From positions 187,065-251,064 of the forward strand of contig CH003333.1 of NCBI GenBank assembly GCA_000149265.1: 64,000 nt of DNA. Reading direction: 5' to 3'. The DNA comes from Ciona savignyi (Eukaryota; Chordata; Ascidiacea; Phlebobranchia; Cionidae). The position numbers and the translations under genes are program-made. Shown here piece by piece: positions 10,906-23,500 of the stretch; positions within the stretch are counted from its first letter, which is position 1, and each line of letters starts with the position of its first letter. Under the pieces are notes generated by a model. That model worked only from the letters and a program-made list of their open reading frames with translations. It made no database searches and was not told the origin of the DNA.

Positions 10906-11859
10906 CAATTATACCAAGAATTAAACCCGGTTTGCTAGATTTAATAATCCCCTTCCTTTCAGCGCCGCTTTGACCGGATCATATGGAAGATGTGGCGTTT
11001 GGTAATCATCGATTGTGACGTCATTGCATTACGTCATTAAGGATATTAAAAAATTACCCAAGCATTCCGAGTGTATTCTCATTTCAACTCTAGAAATATG
11101 CTTTTTGTCAAACTTTATTCCAGCATAACTTAAAATGAGCGCAGATTTCGAACACTTAAAATGATAAAAAATACCCCATTACTATTTTTATGATGGAAGC
11201 AGTATATGTCAACTCTTCTCCTCAATTAAATAATTTTCTTACAGCTACAGATCATAATATTTGCGCAGATTGTGTGTTTTGGAGTAAAAAATGTCCGTCT
11301 GTGGAGGCGATTAGGTTTCAAAGCAAAATACAAACTTGAAGTGTGTTTAAGCCGGATAATTTTTCTGGCCGGTATAAATAACGATTTGTGGTTTTGGACG
11401 GTTCAACAACTTTTCATACCAATACACAATGTTACGTATCACAGGTTAAAAGTTGGGTATCACAGTTAAACCAGAAACATAAAACATTTGTTTTCGGGTT
11501 CTGGAATTAGCGTGTTTTTCCTATTTTCTTCGATGACCGCTAGTAGGTCGAATCATGTAATAAACAGACTGGGGAGTTACGATAAATAACTTTTATTTTC
11601 CTGAAATTCTAACTGCACCATGAAGGCAGCTCAGAATTTACACTAGAAAAATCATTTATTTCGGTAACATAAATTCAATATTGAATTTGTTATTTAAATT
11701 CGGTATACCACCATTTTATATCGTAAGCGATATAATTGATCATTTTTAAATCTTTTTTATTGTAGGTAGGAGGAAAAATGCGACAAATTAAAATATAATC
11801 ACCAAAAGCACATTATTTCTAAATATAAACAACTCTCTAAATATATTTAAATAATATGT

Positions 11860-11970
11860 GGCCGAATGGTTGGCGCGACCCTTTCATATACAGCATTTAT
11901 GGTCAAATGGTTAGCGCGACCTATTTATATACAGTCTGTGTGGCCGAATGGCTAGGGCGACCGGAAATTT
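11860..11970 (+). repeat. Tandem tRNA-like heads (three units)
   Basis: Three spaced copies of TGTGGCCGAATGGTTAGCGCGACC-like sequence, which resembles the acceptor-stem and D-arm (A-box) start of a tRNA. No complete tRNA fold follows. Confidence 0.7.
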
Positions 11971-12212
11971 ATCAGGGCGACATGAAGAAATTGTTTATTA
12001 GAGTTTCCTTTCTGGGAATTAACCAGTGTTAATGACCGCTATGCTTATCCGAGCCCATCATGGGTTCGAAATTTGGGGCGATAATTTGCCCTACAGATTA
12101 GTCTGGTAGTTAAGTACCTCGCCTTTCAGCCTAAGGGTGGCTGGTTCGAAACTCCTCACCAGCCCTTAAATTTTATAAATGTCATAGAAACTTATCAACT
12201 TTGTTTCCTTAG

Positions 12213-13590
12213 TCGGAGGGTTGCGGGTAGAGTTTTGTTATTTAACTCAAATGCGCCATCTACTATATTTAATTCCGGTTCAAATGCAGATTTCTCGAGT
12301 GGCGGCCTCACAGCGAATACAACCTTCTATCTTGTGGCCAATTTTCTTGTTATGGGTACCATTTGGAAAAAAATGGAACACACATTGTTTTTGTCCGCTT
12401 TTTTTCCTCAAAAGTTTGACTGGCATGTCGCCCCGACATCTACCAGAAGAAATAATGGAGTCGTAATGAAACTTACCCATTCGTTAGACAACATTGTCTG
12501 GATATGCAGAAATTAAATTTTTTGGTCATAAATCATGGGGAATTCCTCTGGGAGGTTAAACACGGTATTTTTTATAAAAAAAATAGCTTTTTGTGGCATA
12601 GCGCTTGAATGGCTACGCCAATTTGAATTATATTTGGTGAAGTGTAAGTGCATTAGTCACTGATTTAACTTTTAGAAGAAATAAAAAAATACCTAGGGAA
12701 AGACCCTAAAAATCGCATTGAAAATTTGCCATTTCTAAGACAACATGGTCTACATATGCAAAAATCAAAATTTTGGGTAATGAATCCAGGAGAATTCCCC
12801 TGAGACATTGAAAAAAACAAAACGTTTATTTTTTCTAATAAAATAGCTTTTGGGGTCATAGCGCTTGAACGGCTGCTATAATTTTGATTAGATTTGGTGA
12901 AATGTTAGACCATTAGACACCTTGTGCTAATTAAAAAAAGAAACATTTACTTCTGGTAATTTCCTTGAAAACGAATATATGTTTCTGAATTACGATTGTA
13001 ACAGACATGCCATATCGCACTGACATCTCCAACAAGAACTCGACAAATCAGAATAAAACTTCTACAATTGTTACATAACATGACTCACTTATGTAAAAGC
13101 AGAAGCTTATCTAGTAAACCCAGGGAATTTCCTGAAACCATGAAAACTAAATCGGGCTATTTTAGGAATTTAGCTTCATTTCACTACATCGCTTGAAAAG
13201 AAGCTTTAATTAAAACATTTGTGGTGAAATGTTCGTAAATTTAAGACGTTTATTATTTTTTAACTATACATGGAAAATAAGTTTGGTTGGTATGGGAGCC
13301 ATGCGTTTATGCTTGCAGAAACAAACTATATACTCTGTGTATAAAATACAAATTGTGGTTAGGGACCCTGTAGCATGTATATATGGCATACAACATGTGT
13401 TTTACAAATAGTGGTGGTTAAACACGTGGTTGACACTCTCTAGTTCTACTTGTTGTTGCTTACTACTGGAAATCTAAGTAATCGGATTGGTGGTCCATCT
13501 TATTCGATGCGGTATATACAATTGTGTTGATAATACTATTTAATATATTTACAGCGTTGTTTATATTTAGAAATAGTGTGCTTTTGGTGA
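12213..13590 (+). pseudogene. Displaced copy of the membrane-anchor exon of the CUB/ZP gene, split by an insertion
   Basis: 12213-12350 matches the minus-strand terminal exon 17737-17570 (NSGSNADFSSGG, TANTTFYLV). The match resumes at about 13444 with the LLVVAYYWKSK-type end, stop codon and 3' flank (to about 13590). Between them sits copy 2 of the 1-kb repeat. This copy keeps a good acceptor (TTTCCTTAG at 12212), whereas the gene has TTTG there. It lacks the rest of the gene, so it is a fragment on the opposite strand. Confidence 0.8.
12352..13443. mobile_element. Unclassified 1-kb interspersed repeat, copy 2
   Basis: Same start (ATGGGTACCATTTGG) and end (GTGGTTGACACTCTCTAG) as copy 1, with the GAATTC-centred subrepeats at about 12538, 12790 and 13122. 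It interrupts the displaced membrane-anchor exon, which gives an independent definition of its borders. Confidence 0.75.
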
Positions 13591-14999
13591 TCAAAACTCT
13601 TTCCCGCAACTAAAAAAACTCTTCCCGCAACTTTATCTGTCATTTACAAGCAAGCAGGCTACTAGGAAGCCCGATATCTTTCTGATAACATAGTGTTTTT
13701 ATTTTCCTTGTTCAGACATGAGTTCCAGTAAACCTCAAAACCATTATATCCCGAGTCTATCTCTGCGGTTTGTCCGACTAATGCTAAGCCTGTTAAATAT
13801 CTTACTTGAATATAGTGTGATAATGGTTTCCTAAAGCTGAAGGAACATCTCAATCACACACAACACACTGCAATCGCATCGTTAACCCGACGATGGACAC
13901 GAGTAATTCGACGTTCACACATGCCATTATATTCACATTGTGTGGTAATTAAAACCAGTTTTACGACGTTGTGTAGCTGGGACATTTTTTCCGTTTTATC
14001 CTCTAACGTTCTCCCGTCTTTAGTTAGTGTTTTTAATTTTTGGTTCTTAATTTACTATTAGAAGCAAACTAATAGTGTTAAACCAACTCAGTAGAGCAAT
14101 TTAAAAGCAAGACATGCAGACTAAAGCACGTGTATATAAAAAAACCTCAATCATTAATTGAAACAAATTGCAAAATAAAATGTGAATCAATTTTGATGCG
14201 GAGAAGCATTAAAATCCACTGCACAGAAGAACTAAAAAACACCCGTATCTTCGCCATTATATCGCACAGAGGAATTTATACGTAACAGTTGTCCTTTTTT
14301 TTACCGATACAAGTTTCGAACCCAAGATGGGTACGTCATTTGTGCCGCTTTATATATATATATATATGAGTCAGTATATGTATCGGTCGCGCTAACCATT
14401 AGGCCACACAACCGTACAACAGTTGTCCTTAACACGCTGTCTCGGAAAGACAAACCGATATGCCTCCATCGGTCTCATATCAAGGAAGCAATATGTCGAC
14501 GCTGTCTCGTATTTAGGAGAAGACTAGAAGTCGTCGAAAACGTCTAGCTTAACAACGAATATCGTAGAACGCTAACATTATATCCACGCTGTCATGGCAT
14601 GCACTACAAGCTTGGTTGGTTCGTTTTTACTTGTTGTTTCCCGTTGTCTGGTTGCCACCAATTCCTTTATCGCATCGACAGTGAAAATTTCTAAGTTTAC
14701 ATTTTGGGTTGATGTACATTTCCAATTTTAATTGCGTCGAATAAAATTCATAACACCTTTAATCTAAAAGTTATTATACAGTTGTTATGTAACTTCCCGG
14801 GATGATGTACACTTTAATGATCCAAAATTTATAATTAAGTAAAACAGTATTTACTTAATTGTTACTAAAGAAGAGCCAAATGATTTACAATCGTTACTTT
14901 GCCAGAAGCACGAATTGCTTTTGATAAATTACATATTTTCTAACTGAACTATAAATTCCAAAAATGGCAAGTGCGTACGTCAAAGCACCTCGTGTCCAT
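13591..14999. other. Gene-free stretch inside the duplicated block
   Basis: Holds an inverted third copy of the 8320-8560 sequence (13622-13850) running into a SINE core (13850-13925, plus), and a minus-oriented tRNA-like repeat with a (TA)n tract at 14345-14420. No gene is supported. 14500-14990 is unique AT-rich sequence. Confidence 0.6.
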
Positions 15000-15435
15000 C
15001 GTCAGGTTAACGATGCTTTTGCAGTGTGTTGTGTGTAATTGAGATGTTTCTTCAGTTTTAGTAAACCATTATCACAGTACATCCAAGTGAGATAGTATTT
15101 AACAGGCTTAGCATTAGTCGGGCTTAGCATTAGTCGGACAAACCGGTAGTCTAGGGATATAATGGTTTGGAGGTTTACTGGAACTCATGTCTGAACAAGG
15201 AAAATAAAAACACTATGTAACCAGAAAGATATCGGTCTTCCTAGTAGCATGTTTGCTGGTAAATGACAGATAAAGAAAAAGGCATCATGCTTTATAATTC
15301 GACCGCAAACGACATAAGTTATACCAGAATTGGAGTCATCGAAAAGCATCAGTTAAGGTAAGGAAATTGTGTTTCTATAATGGCGATGTGGCCACATTCG
15401 CCTATTTTGCTACCAATCGGTCATTTTGCAGGAAA

Positions 15436-16087
15436 ATGAACAGCTTCGCATCACTTGTTATTCTTTTTGGACTCGGTATGTATTGTAGTGTTGAGTTTGT
15501 TACAGCTTTTAACACAACTTGTCTAAAATGGCATTTTCCTACCGGTTTGGCGTGAGTCGGAAAGTTATGGGACGAAATCCATGTCGCTATTGTCCTTCGG
15601 CCAAGGCAATTCCTGAACCAACCGGTTTAATGGATGTAACAAAACCACAGCGATGTCTCCACTGTATTTAATGTAACACATCCGGTAACCCGATTGTGTG
15701 CTCGAGGTAATCTAACTATCACCCATAAAACCACCATACGCTGTACAAACACACATAAATGAGCAACTACTCAAATCCTAATCTTGATTTATTTTTTCAG
15801 TTGTTGCAGCAACGGCTCAAGTAAGTAAACAAATACAGCTGTTTTTCCTTAAAAATTATATTACTTTTTCCTCTCAAGGCTCTGCAAATATTTTGAAGCT
15901 GCAGTTATTTAATTAAATTCACATCTTGTAGGTTGCACCTTGCAGCTATGCGCTTTACTCCACTGTAAACGCTTGCCCACTTCAATCGAACCCAATATGC
16001 GGTAGCGATGGAGTCACGTATGGCAACTACTGCTTCTTCTGTGTTCAGCAAGTCCAGCACAAGTGCGTAATCCCCGTCATAATATGA
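15436..16087 (+). CDS. Kazal-type secreted protease inhibitor, copy B (intact)
   Basis: Exons 15436-15475, 15801-15820 and 15932-16087 join in phase and give about 71 residues. The signal peptide is MNSFASLVILFGL followed by VVAATAQ, with an A-x-A-type cleavage site. The mature part has all six Kazal cysteines (C-x10-C-x7-C-x10-C-x2-C-x7-C) and the CGSDGVTYGNYC signature. The predicted P1 residue is Leu (CPLQ). It should be a small secreted inhibitor of chymotrypsin- or elastase-like proteases. The last six residues before the stop could instead be intron if a further exon exists, since GTAATC follows the last Cys codon. It converges with the CUB/ZP gene to its right. The domain is firm; the 3' end is less sure. 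Confidence 0.85.
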
Positions 16088-16221
16088 TCAGTTGTATTAA
16101 GTTGGATGGTCAGGAAACGTGATGACGATGACGCACTTCAATATGTTTAAGAGCTAAACGCCGACTGGTTATATTTAAAGTATAATTTATCGATCCATAC
16201 ATTTTTAATGAGTTTCCACCC

Positions 16222-16508
16222 AAAGTCCGTCCGATTAGAGTGGTGGGTTATTGCGTCGCCCTTCACCTAAAGGTCTTTGATTCGAAACTGGTCGCCAGCT
16301 AATCGACTGTATACCACTTAATGGACATTGCTCAAACCCAGTGGAATGATGGGTTCTACCGAATTAAAGTAACCTCTAATTGGTACCAAACACATTGCAA
16401 AGTAACCCGACGGTGGGTGTGAGGTAATCTGATGATTTCCCGTATGTTATCGCCTCTTGTGTTTTCCCATTTACGGAGATAAACATGAATGTCCTATCCT
16501 ACCTATCA
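16222..16508 (+). repeat. tRNA-derived SINE, near-complete copy
   Basis: The head has tRNA-like A-box (GTGGGTTATTGCG) and B-box (TTTGATTCGAAACTG) segments. Then come the AACCCAGTGGAATGATGGGTT segment, the ACACATTGCAAAGTAACCCGACGGTGGG core and the CCATTTACGGAGATAAACATGAA tail with a short TATCC-type repeat. The same order recurs throughout the window. Confidence 0.85.
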
Positions 16509-17569
16509 GTACATCCGCGACCAATTATACCCAGGATATTTTAAACTGGGTATCAAATTGCTGGATTTAATATTCTCATTTCATTCAGCCCTGCTTTGAC
16601 CGGTACCTACGGGACATGTGAAAAACCAACCTCGAAACCATGGGGCGGTTGGTAATCACCGATTGTGACGTCATTGCATTACGTCATTAAGGATAATAAA
16701 TAATTAACCCAAGCATTCCGAATGTATTATCATTTCAACTCTAGAAATATGTTTTAGTCAAACTTAAGTTTTTAGTCAAAACTCAACGAAATGCACCCAG
16801 TTAGCATAAATTAAAATGAGCGCAGATTTCGAACATTTAAAATGATAAAAATAGTCAATAACATTTTTTCAAGGGTAGCAGTATGTCAACTCTTTTACTC
16901 GCTTAAATACGTAGTTTCCTTACAACTACACATCGTCGTATTTGCGCAGACTGTGCTCGGAATAAAAATTGTCTGTCTGTGGAGGCGAATAGTTTTCAAA
17001 GCAAAATACAAATTTGAAATGAATTTCCCGGCCAATTAAAAAAACGATTTGTGAATTTGGATGGTTTAACAACTTTTTATAACAATACACAATGTCACGT
17101 ATCACAGGTTAAAAGTTGAGTATAACGGTTAAAACAGAAAGATAAAACATTTGTTTTCTGGTTCTGGAATTATAGCGTGTTTTTCTTATTTTTTTCGATG
17201 ACCACTAGTAGGTCGAATCATATAAGAAACAGACTGGGGAGTTACGATAAATAACTTTTATTTCCCTGAAATGCAAACTAAACTCAGCTCAGTATCCACA
17301 TTAGAAAAATCTAAGATTATTTCGGTAACATAAATTCAAGTTTGAATTTGTTATATAAAGTCGTTATACCACCATTTTATATCGTAAGCGATACAATTGT
17401 TCATTTTTAAATCTTTTTTATTGTAGGTAGGATGGAAAAATGCGACAAATTAAAATATAATCACCAAAAGCACACTATTTCTAAATATAAACAACGCTTT
17501 AAATATATTAAATAATATCATCAACACAATTATATATATCACATCAAGTACGACGGACCACCAATCCGA

Positions 17570-20500
17570 TTACTTAGATTTCCAGTAGTAAGCAACAACC
17601 AGTAGGACAAGGAAAGTGGCCACAAGATAGAAGGTTGTATTCGCTGTGAGGCCACCACTCGAGAAATCTGCATTTGAACCGGAATTAAATAAAGTAGATG
17701 GCACAATCGAGTTATTTACAAAACTATACCCGCAACCCTTCGACAAAGGAAACAAAGTTGTAATGTGTCTATGATATGTGAATAATTTAAGGTGATTGAT
17801 TTTACCCATTCGTATACAGCATGTGTGGCCGAATGGTTAGCGTGATTGATTCATTTTTTCCTTTTAATACTAACTGACGCACAATGTCAACAGTCAATCA
17901 GTGAGACTTTTGTGCTTGTTTTCCAAGAAATTTACCCCTTCAATCGGTAAAATTTACCCCCAAGGCGTAAATTTACCCCTGGTTAAGAACCCCTGATATA
18001 CAGCATGTGTGGCTGAATGGTTAGCACGACCGATTCATATACATCATGTGTGGTCGAATGGTTAGCACGACCGATTCATATACATCATGTGTGGTCGAAT
18101 GGTTAGCGCGACCGATTCATATACAGCATGTGTGGCCGAATGATTAGCACCATTAGACACAGGTTCTATACTTGACCGGGCAAATAATAAAACGCAGCGC
18201 AACTTACTAATACATGTCCTCATGTCCTCAGCAAGCACCCGGCCTCTCCCACAGCTACAAACCGGTTTGTCGTCGATCATTCTGCACATGTCCGAGCAAT
18301 ACCCGCCCTGAAGAGATTCGTGATTACGCACAGGAAACGTCATAGTGACGTAATAATGACAAACCTTGGCACAAGCATCGGGCGAGTAGTGGGGGGAGAT
18401 GAATAGTGGACCGGCAGAGACATAATGCGGCGGATGCATTGATGACACGTCTCGGCGTTTTCTATCGTTTCCGCAGTTCTAAACATACATTGATTTAGAA
18501 TAAGGCACTGCTTTAAAGATGGCATATAACCAAATAATAGGCCTCTATGCTTGGCCGTAACTGACCAGTGGTACTTTTTTAGTCATTTAATCAAGTGTTT
18601 TGCTGAGTAACACTGGTGGTGTTTTACAAATTCTAAGATTTTCTATGGCAGATATTGAGAGAAAGCCCTTTTTGGGAGGTCATAAGATATTAGTGTTTTA
18701 TTTCAGTGGTGGGTTAACACAGTGACTTTATAACACGGGCAATATTTAGGATACGTCCAACTAAATAGCTTGGTCGGTTAGTGCAGTGCTTCCCAAACTA
18801 GGGGTCGCGACCCCGACGGGGGTCGCAAGAAAAAAATTTGGGGTCGCAAAAGCTTCCTGTTTTTCATACAAATTGCTTATAATACCCTACTTTATGCTTC
18901 GTAGCCTATTTATTAAAAAACTTTCTCTGAATTGAAACGGCATTATTGGCGTTGTTGACTACAGTATAAAGATACATTACACTGTTAAATTCCGTCTGTA
19001 GTACTGTGGCGAACTACCATTGTTACAGCATAATGTACATTATGTACACATTGAGCCACGGTTTGACTTACTGTGCAAAAACATGCAGAACCATGCAGCT
19101 CATTAAATAACAAACTCAGTTTTCGATCTTTGTAAATACTGTTGTTTGTCTGCTTTTTTTACCGTACTCTTACATTCTTACAACTTAAAATAAGTTAAAA
19201 AGACAAAAAGGGGTCGTAAATTTTTTTGATAATGAGAAAAGGGTCGCTCGTAAAAAAGTTTGGGAAGCCCTGGGTTAGTGTGTGTCACATTTCAACCGAA
19301 TGGTTTGCCGACTGTGTCCTTTAGTAATGTACGGACATTGACCTATGTAATAATGGGTTTTACAATATTGAAGAAAAGCCTCAATCATATACAACACACT
19401 GTGATGACATCGGTAACCCTACGGTGGAGATGAGGTAATCATTGCGCTCCTTGCGGCTTCCCGTTCACAAGAATCCTATTCCGGCTCTTCCTCGCTCACG
19501 GACAGATTACCAGAACTATTGAATTAAGTTGTCTGTGGTTAAACGTTCCTACTAGTTTGGATTAATTTACAAATCCATTGGCTTCATAAAATGTTTGCTA
19601 AGTGCTGTCGAAAGGCGACGCACTAACAACCCACCAAGTTATTTGACAAGACTTAAATTTTGTTGTTAAACGTCGCACCCACAATCAAGTTAAATATCTG
19701 TACAATCCCCTGATATAACTTAAAGTAAATATAGTTAACATTACCAGGTCGTCGCATGTGGCGTTCAAGTTAAGATCACAGACGGATACTTGGCAGTGTA
19801 CATATATCTTCTGGACAGCAAGCGAAACATTTGTCCAAGTGAACGATTGAAATTGGAAATTTGCATAACTTGAGTTGTGGTTGCGGGTCACCGTTGTAAA
19901 AGAATCAGCCGGGCAACTACAAAGAAAAACATCATAACACAGGTTCGGTTTTATATCTTATTATTAACCTGTTCGATATAAGATTGTAATATCTTGCAGA
20001 TGTTGGGTCGTTCGTATTTGTGGCCCAGCATCGAGTCGCCTGCAAACACAGGTTTTTTAGGCTTTAAAACATTCTAAAGGAAACAATACCGTGAATCGTA
20101 TCGTCAACAACACATCAAAGGCATGTTTTCAAACCAGAATGCTTTTAGTAGAGATTTAAACAGTAAAATGATTTTCGGTATATAAAACTTACAAATGAAC
20201 GGCCGTTGTAAAACCAACCTGCACTATCAAATTCCGAACACTTGATGGCAGGTTAGACAATGCAATTCTTGCAAAGACGAGATCCGGAACGCTGGTTGTT
20301 GCGTCACTTGTAAGTTTGTTCGAGTAGTTGCTGGACGCGTAAAAACCAAAATCAAGGTTGAACCTGCCGCTTACTTCGGTTTGCAAAACTTGAATAGTTC
20401 TACAAGATACGTTTATTAAATATCGTGTGGCATGAAAGTTAAAAGTTTAACGTACTGTATTTCTGGTATTATTTTAGTAAAGTTGATTATTTGTTGGACT

Positions 20501-23500
20501 GGTAGAAGACACGTCACATTCATCGTATGATCCTTGTTGCGCTGGACCTGTAAACTCCGATCCTGACTCGGTTTGTTCCGGATGATGTAGGTAATTGACA
20601 CGTGGGTGTCGTTTGACTGGTTGGTAATAAAGCTTGCATTAAAATCGAAAAAAGAAATAAACGTAGAAATTGTAAAAGAGTTTAACATTGTAATCGCAAC
20701 AGAGTTTAACATAGAAATCGCCAAATAGTTTAACATAGAAATCGCAAATCAATTTAAAATAAAAACCGCAAATAAGTTTATTATAAAAATCGCAATTGAG
20801 TTAAACATAAAATTCGCAAGTCACTCTTATCACGAATTAAGTTTTCTAACCTTGTAGATTGCCGGGCATTCGGTAATGTTAAAATGAAAATTTGGTTGCG
20901 CGACGGTCGCCCTACATTTCGACGCAACTGAACTGATGTCTTCAACAAAGGCCGGGGATATGATTAAATCGTCGTTTCCAGTTGCAAATAAGTTCGCAAC
21001 CATACCGCTGTCCAACCTGTGTAGTTGGATGTGGATTAAGGAAATTGCTTGTTTTGTAACAGCGGTCACCCCTGAAGACTGTTTTAACCGGTGAAATATC
21101 CTTAGACTTCTCTTCGAATTGTTAATTCTTGTGCTGACTGTTATATACTCAGTGTATGGGAAGGCAATGCAAAAATTAGACTAAAAGATTTAGTTGAAAA
21201 TTTTCAAATGAAACTTTAAAGTTTAAAATCATTACTTATACATAAATACAAAGTAAGCATAAAGCTGCATCAAATATTCATGATTATCCTGAATAACAAA
21301 ACGCAGGAGCGTTATCACAATGTCACTCGTCAGATGTGTATTGTTACATGAAAACATAGTTGCAGGTTTGGTTTAATTTAGCATTTCACTGGTTTCAGGG
21401 GATACTCGCTTAGTGCCTTGAACACAGCGGACTAGACAGTGGCTGGTTTCGATCGTTCAACCCTTGTCCGTACAAACTTTGTCCGGCCGGTTAGTCTGGC
21501 GGTTTAGTGCGTCGCCTTTCAATCGAAAGGTTGCAGGTGCAAAACTGTTCGCTAGCTAGTCGGTTGTGTCTATGGGCAAGGCACTTTACGCCTGATCCCA
21601 GCGGATTAATAGGTTCTACCAAATTGAAGGAATGTCTCTCTCCTATAAAACACACTGCAAAAGCTCCGGTAACCCGACGGTGAGCGCGAGGTAAATCGCC
21701 CGTGTGTTAACCCCTTCGTTTTTCCATTCACGGGGATACACATGAATATTTAATTTTATCCTATCATATCCAACCTTTTGACTGCATGAACACCATGGAA
21801 AACCTAGCAGTACCGTCACGTTACCTGAAATGCGGGGTGTTCGAGCACATGAAGGGTGGGGGTGGTGGTGCGGTTGGATTATCGCATGTGCAATAAGCTG
21901 AAGGAACAAATTAAGTTAACCTTCGGTAGTTTCACGCGAATTTACTAAACAGAACCTTTACTAAAGTAATCGTTTGTGGGATAATTAGTTTAATTAATTT
22001 TAATTTTGTTTGTTTCCCTGATATAAACACAAAACAACAAAACACACGTCTGTATTCAAATGAATTATTGAGTATTGGAATAGCCAGACGTGGACGCCAC
22101 ACTTAATAAACGTATGCCAATTAAAAAAATATGAATAACATTTTTACACTTATAACAAAAATTGTAAAAGCTGTGTAATGTTGTTTGTGAGAATAGTGTT
22201 TCAAGCAGTTTTCTCCGATGATTTTACAAATCTATATATTATACTTGAAATTCCTTTCTTACTTTGAAAGGTAATGTTGAAGCCGATGTTGGTGGATGTG
22301 GGTGACGCACTTGAGAATTGAACGATGACGTCACTTCCGGCGATTCTCAATGGGGTATTCCCCGATGGAAGGTAAAAGCCGCTCTCGTCAGACGATACCT
22401 GTTTTAACGCGAATAAGGCTGCAGAAGTCGTTGTGATACAGGGATAAGTTGTGATACAGGGATAAGTTGTGATACAGGGATAAGTTGTGATACAGGATAA
22501 GTTGTGATGCAGGGATAAGTTGTGATACAGGAATAAGTTGTGATACAGGAATAAGTTGTGATACAGGATAAGTTGTGATGCAGGTATAAGTTGTGATACA
22601 GGATAAGTTGTGATGCAGGGATAAGTTGTGATACAGGATAAGTTGTGATACAGGAATAAGTTGTGATACGAGGATAAGTTGTGATACAGGATAAGTTGTG
22701 ATACAGGGATAAGTTGTGATACAGGATAAGTTGTGATACAGGTATAAGTTGTGATACAGGATAAGTTGTGATACAGGATAAGTTGTGATACAGGATAAGT
22801 TGTGATGCAGGGATAAGTTGTGATACAGGAATAAGTTGTGATACAGGATAAGTTGTGATACAGGGATAAGTTGTGATACAGGGATAAGTTGTGATACAGG
22901 AATAAGTTGTGATACAGGGATAAGTTGTGATGCAGGGATAAGTTGTGATACAGGATAAGTTGTGATACAGGGATAAGTTGTGATACAGGGATAAGTTGTG
23001 ATACAGGAATAAGTTGTGATACAGGATAAGTTGTGATACAGGGATAAGTTGTGATACAGGGCTAAGTTGTGATACAGGTATAAGTTGTGATGCAGGGATA
23101 AGTTGTGATACAGGATAAGTTGTGATACAGGGATAAGTTGTGATACAGGTATAAGTTGTGATGCAGGGATAAGTTGTGATACAGGATAAGTTGTGATACA
23201 GGGATAAGTTGTGATACAGGGCTAAGTTGTGATACAGGTATAAGTTGTGATACAGGGCTAAGTTGTGATACAGGATAAGTTGTGATACAGGTATAAGTTG
23301 TGATACAGGTATAAGTTGTGATACAGGGCTAAGTTGTGATACAGGATAAGTTGTGATACAGGTATAAGTTGTGATACAGGATAAGTTGTGATACAGGTAT
23401 AAGTTGTGATACAGGGATAAGTTGTGATACAGGGCTAAGTTGTGATACAGGTATAAGTTGTGATACAGGATAAGTTGTGATACAGGAATAAGTTGTGATA

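Larger units (their letters stand above)
8270..11850. repeat. Segmental duplication, copy A
   Basis: Shares long collinear stretches with 15000-17530: 8270-8560 with 15000-15290, the Kazal exons and introns (8600-9660 with 15330-16090), and 11000-11850 with 16630-17530. Copy A is longer because a 1-kb repeat (9814-10837) interrupts it. The 8320-8560 portion recurs a third time, inverted, at about 13622-13890. Confidence 0.85.
15000..17530. repeat. Segmental duplication, copy B
   Basis: Counterpart of 8270-11850, without the 1-kb insertion but with a complete SINE at 16222-16508. It ends at the 3' flank of the CUB/ZP gene. Many matched stretches differ at only a few percent of positions by eye; an alignment is needed for exact identity. 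Confidence 0.85.

Noticed and set aside
14300..14420. tRNA gene (GGCCTAATGGTTAGCGCG and a TTCGAA element)
   Set aside because: Only A- and B-box-like pieces separated by simple sequence; no acceptor stem or cloverleaf. Treated as tRNA-derived repeat, as are similar hits elsewhere.
18062..18448. Single long minus-strand frame containing EGF-like cysteines
   Set aside because: It reads through an intron with GTTTGT/CAG borders; splicing removes 57 bases and gives regular EGF cysteine spacing.
20633..20736. Minus-strand N-terminal extension MLNYLAISMLNS...
   Set aside because: It is the translation of a 24-bp tandem repeat next to an acceptor, not a protein segment.
21824..21900. Candidate minus-strand exon with Cys and a polyproline run
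   Set aside because: Its exit phase does not fit the next ZP exon, while the flanking exons join each other in phase without it.
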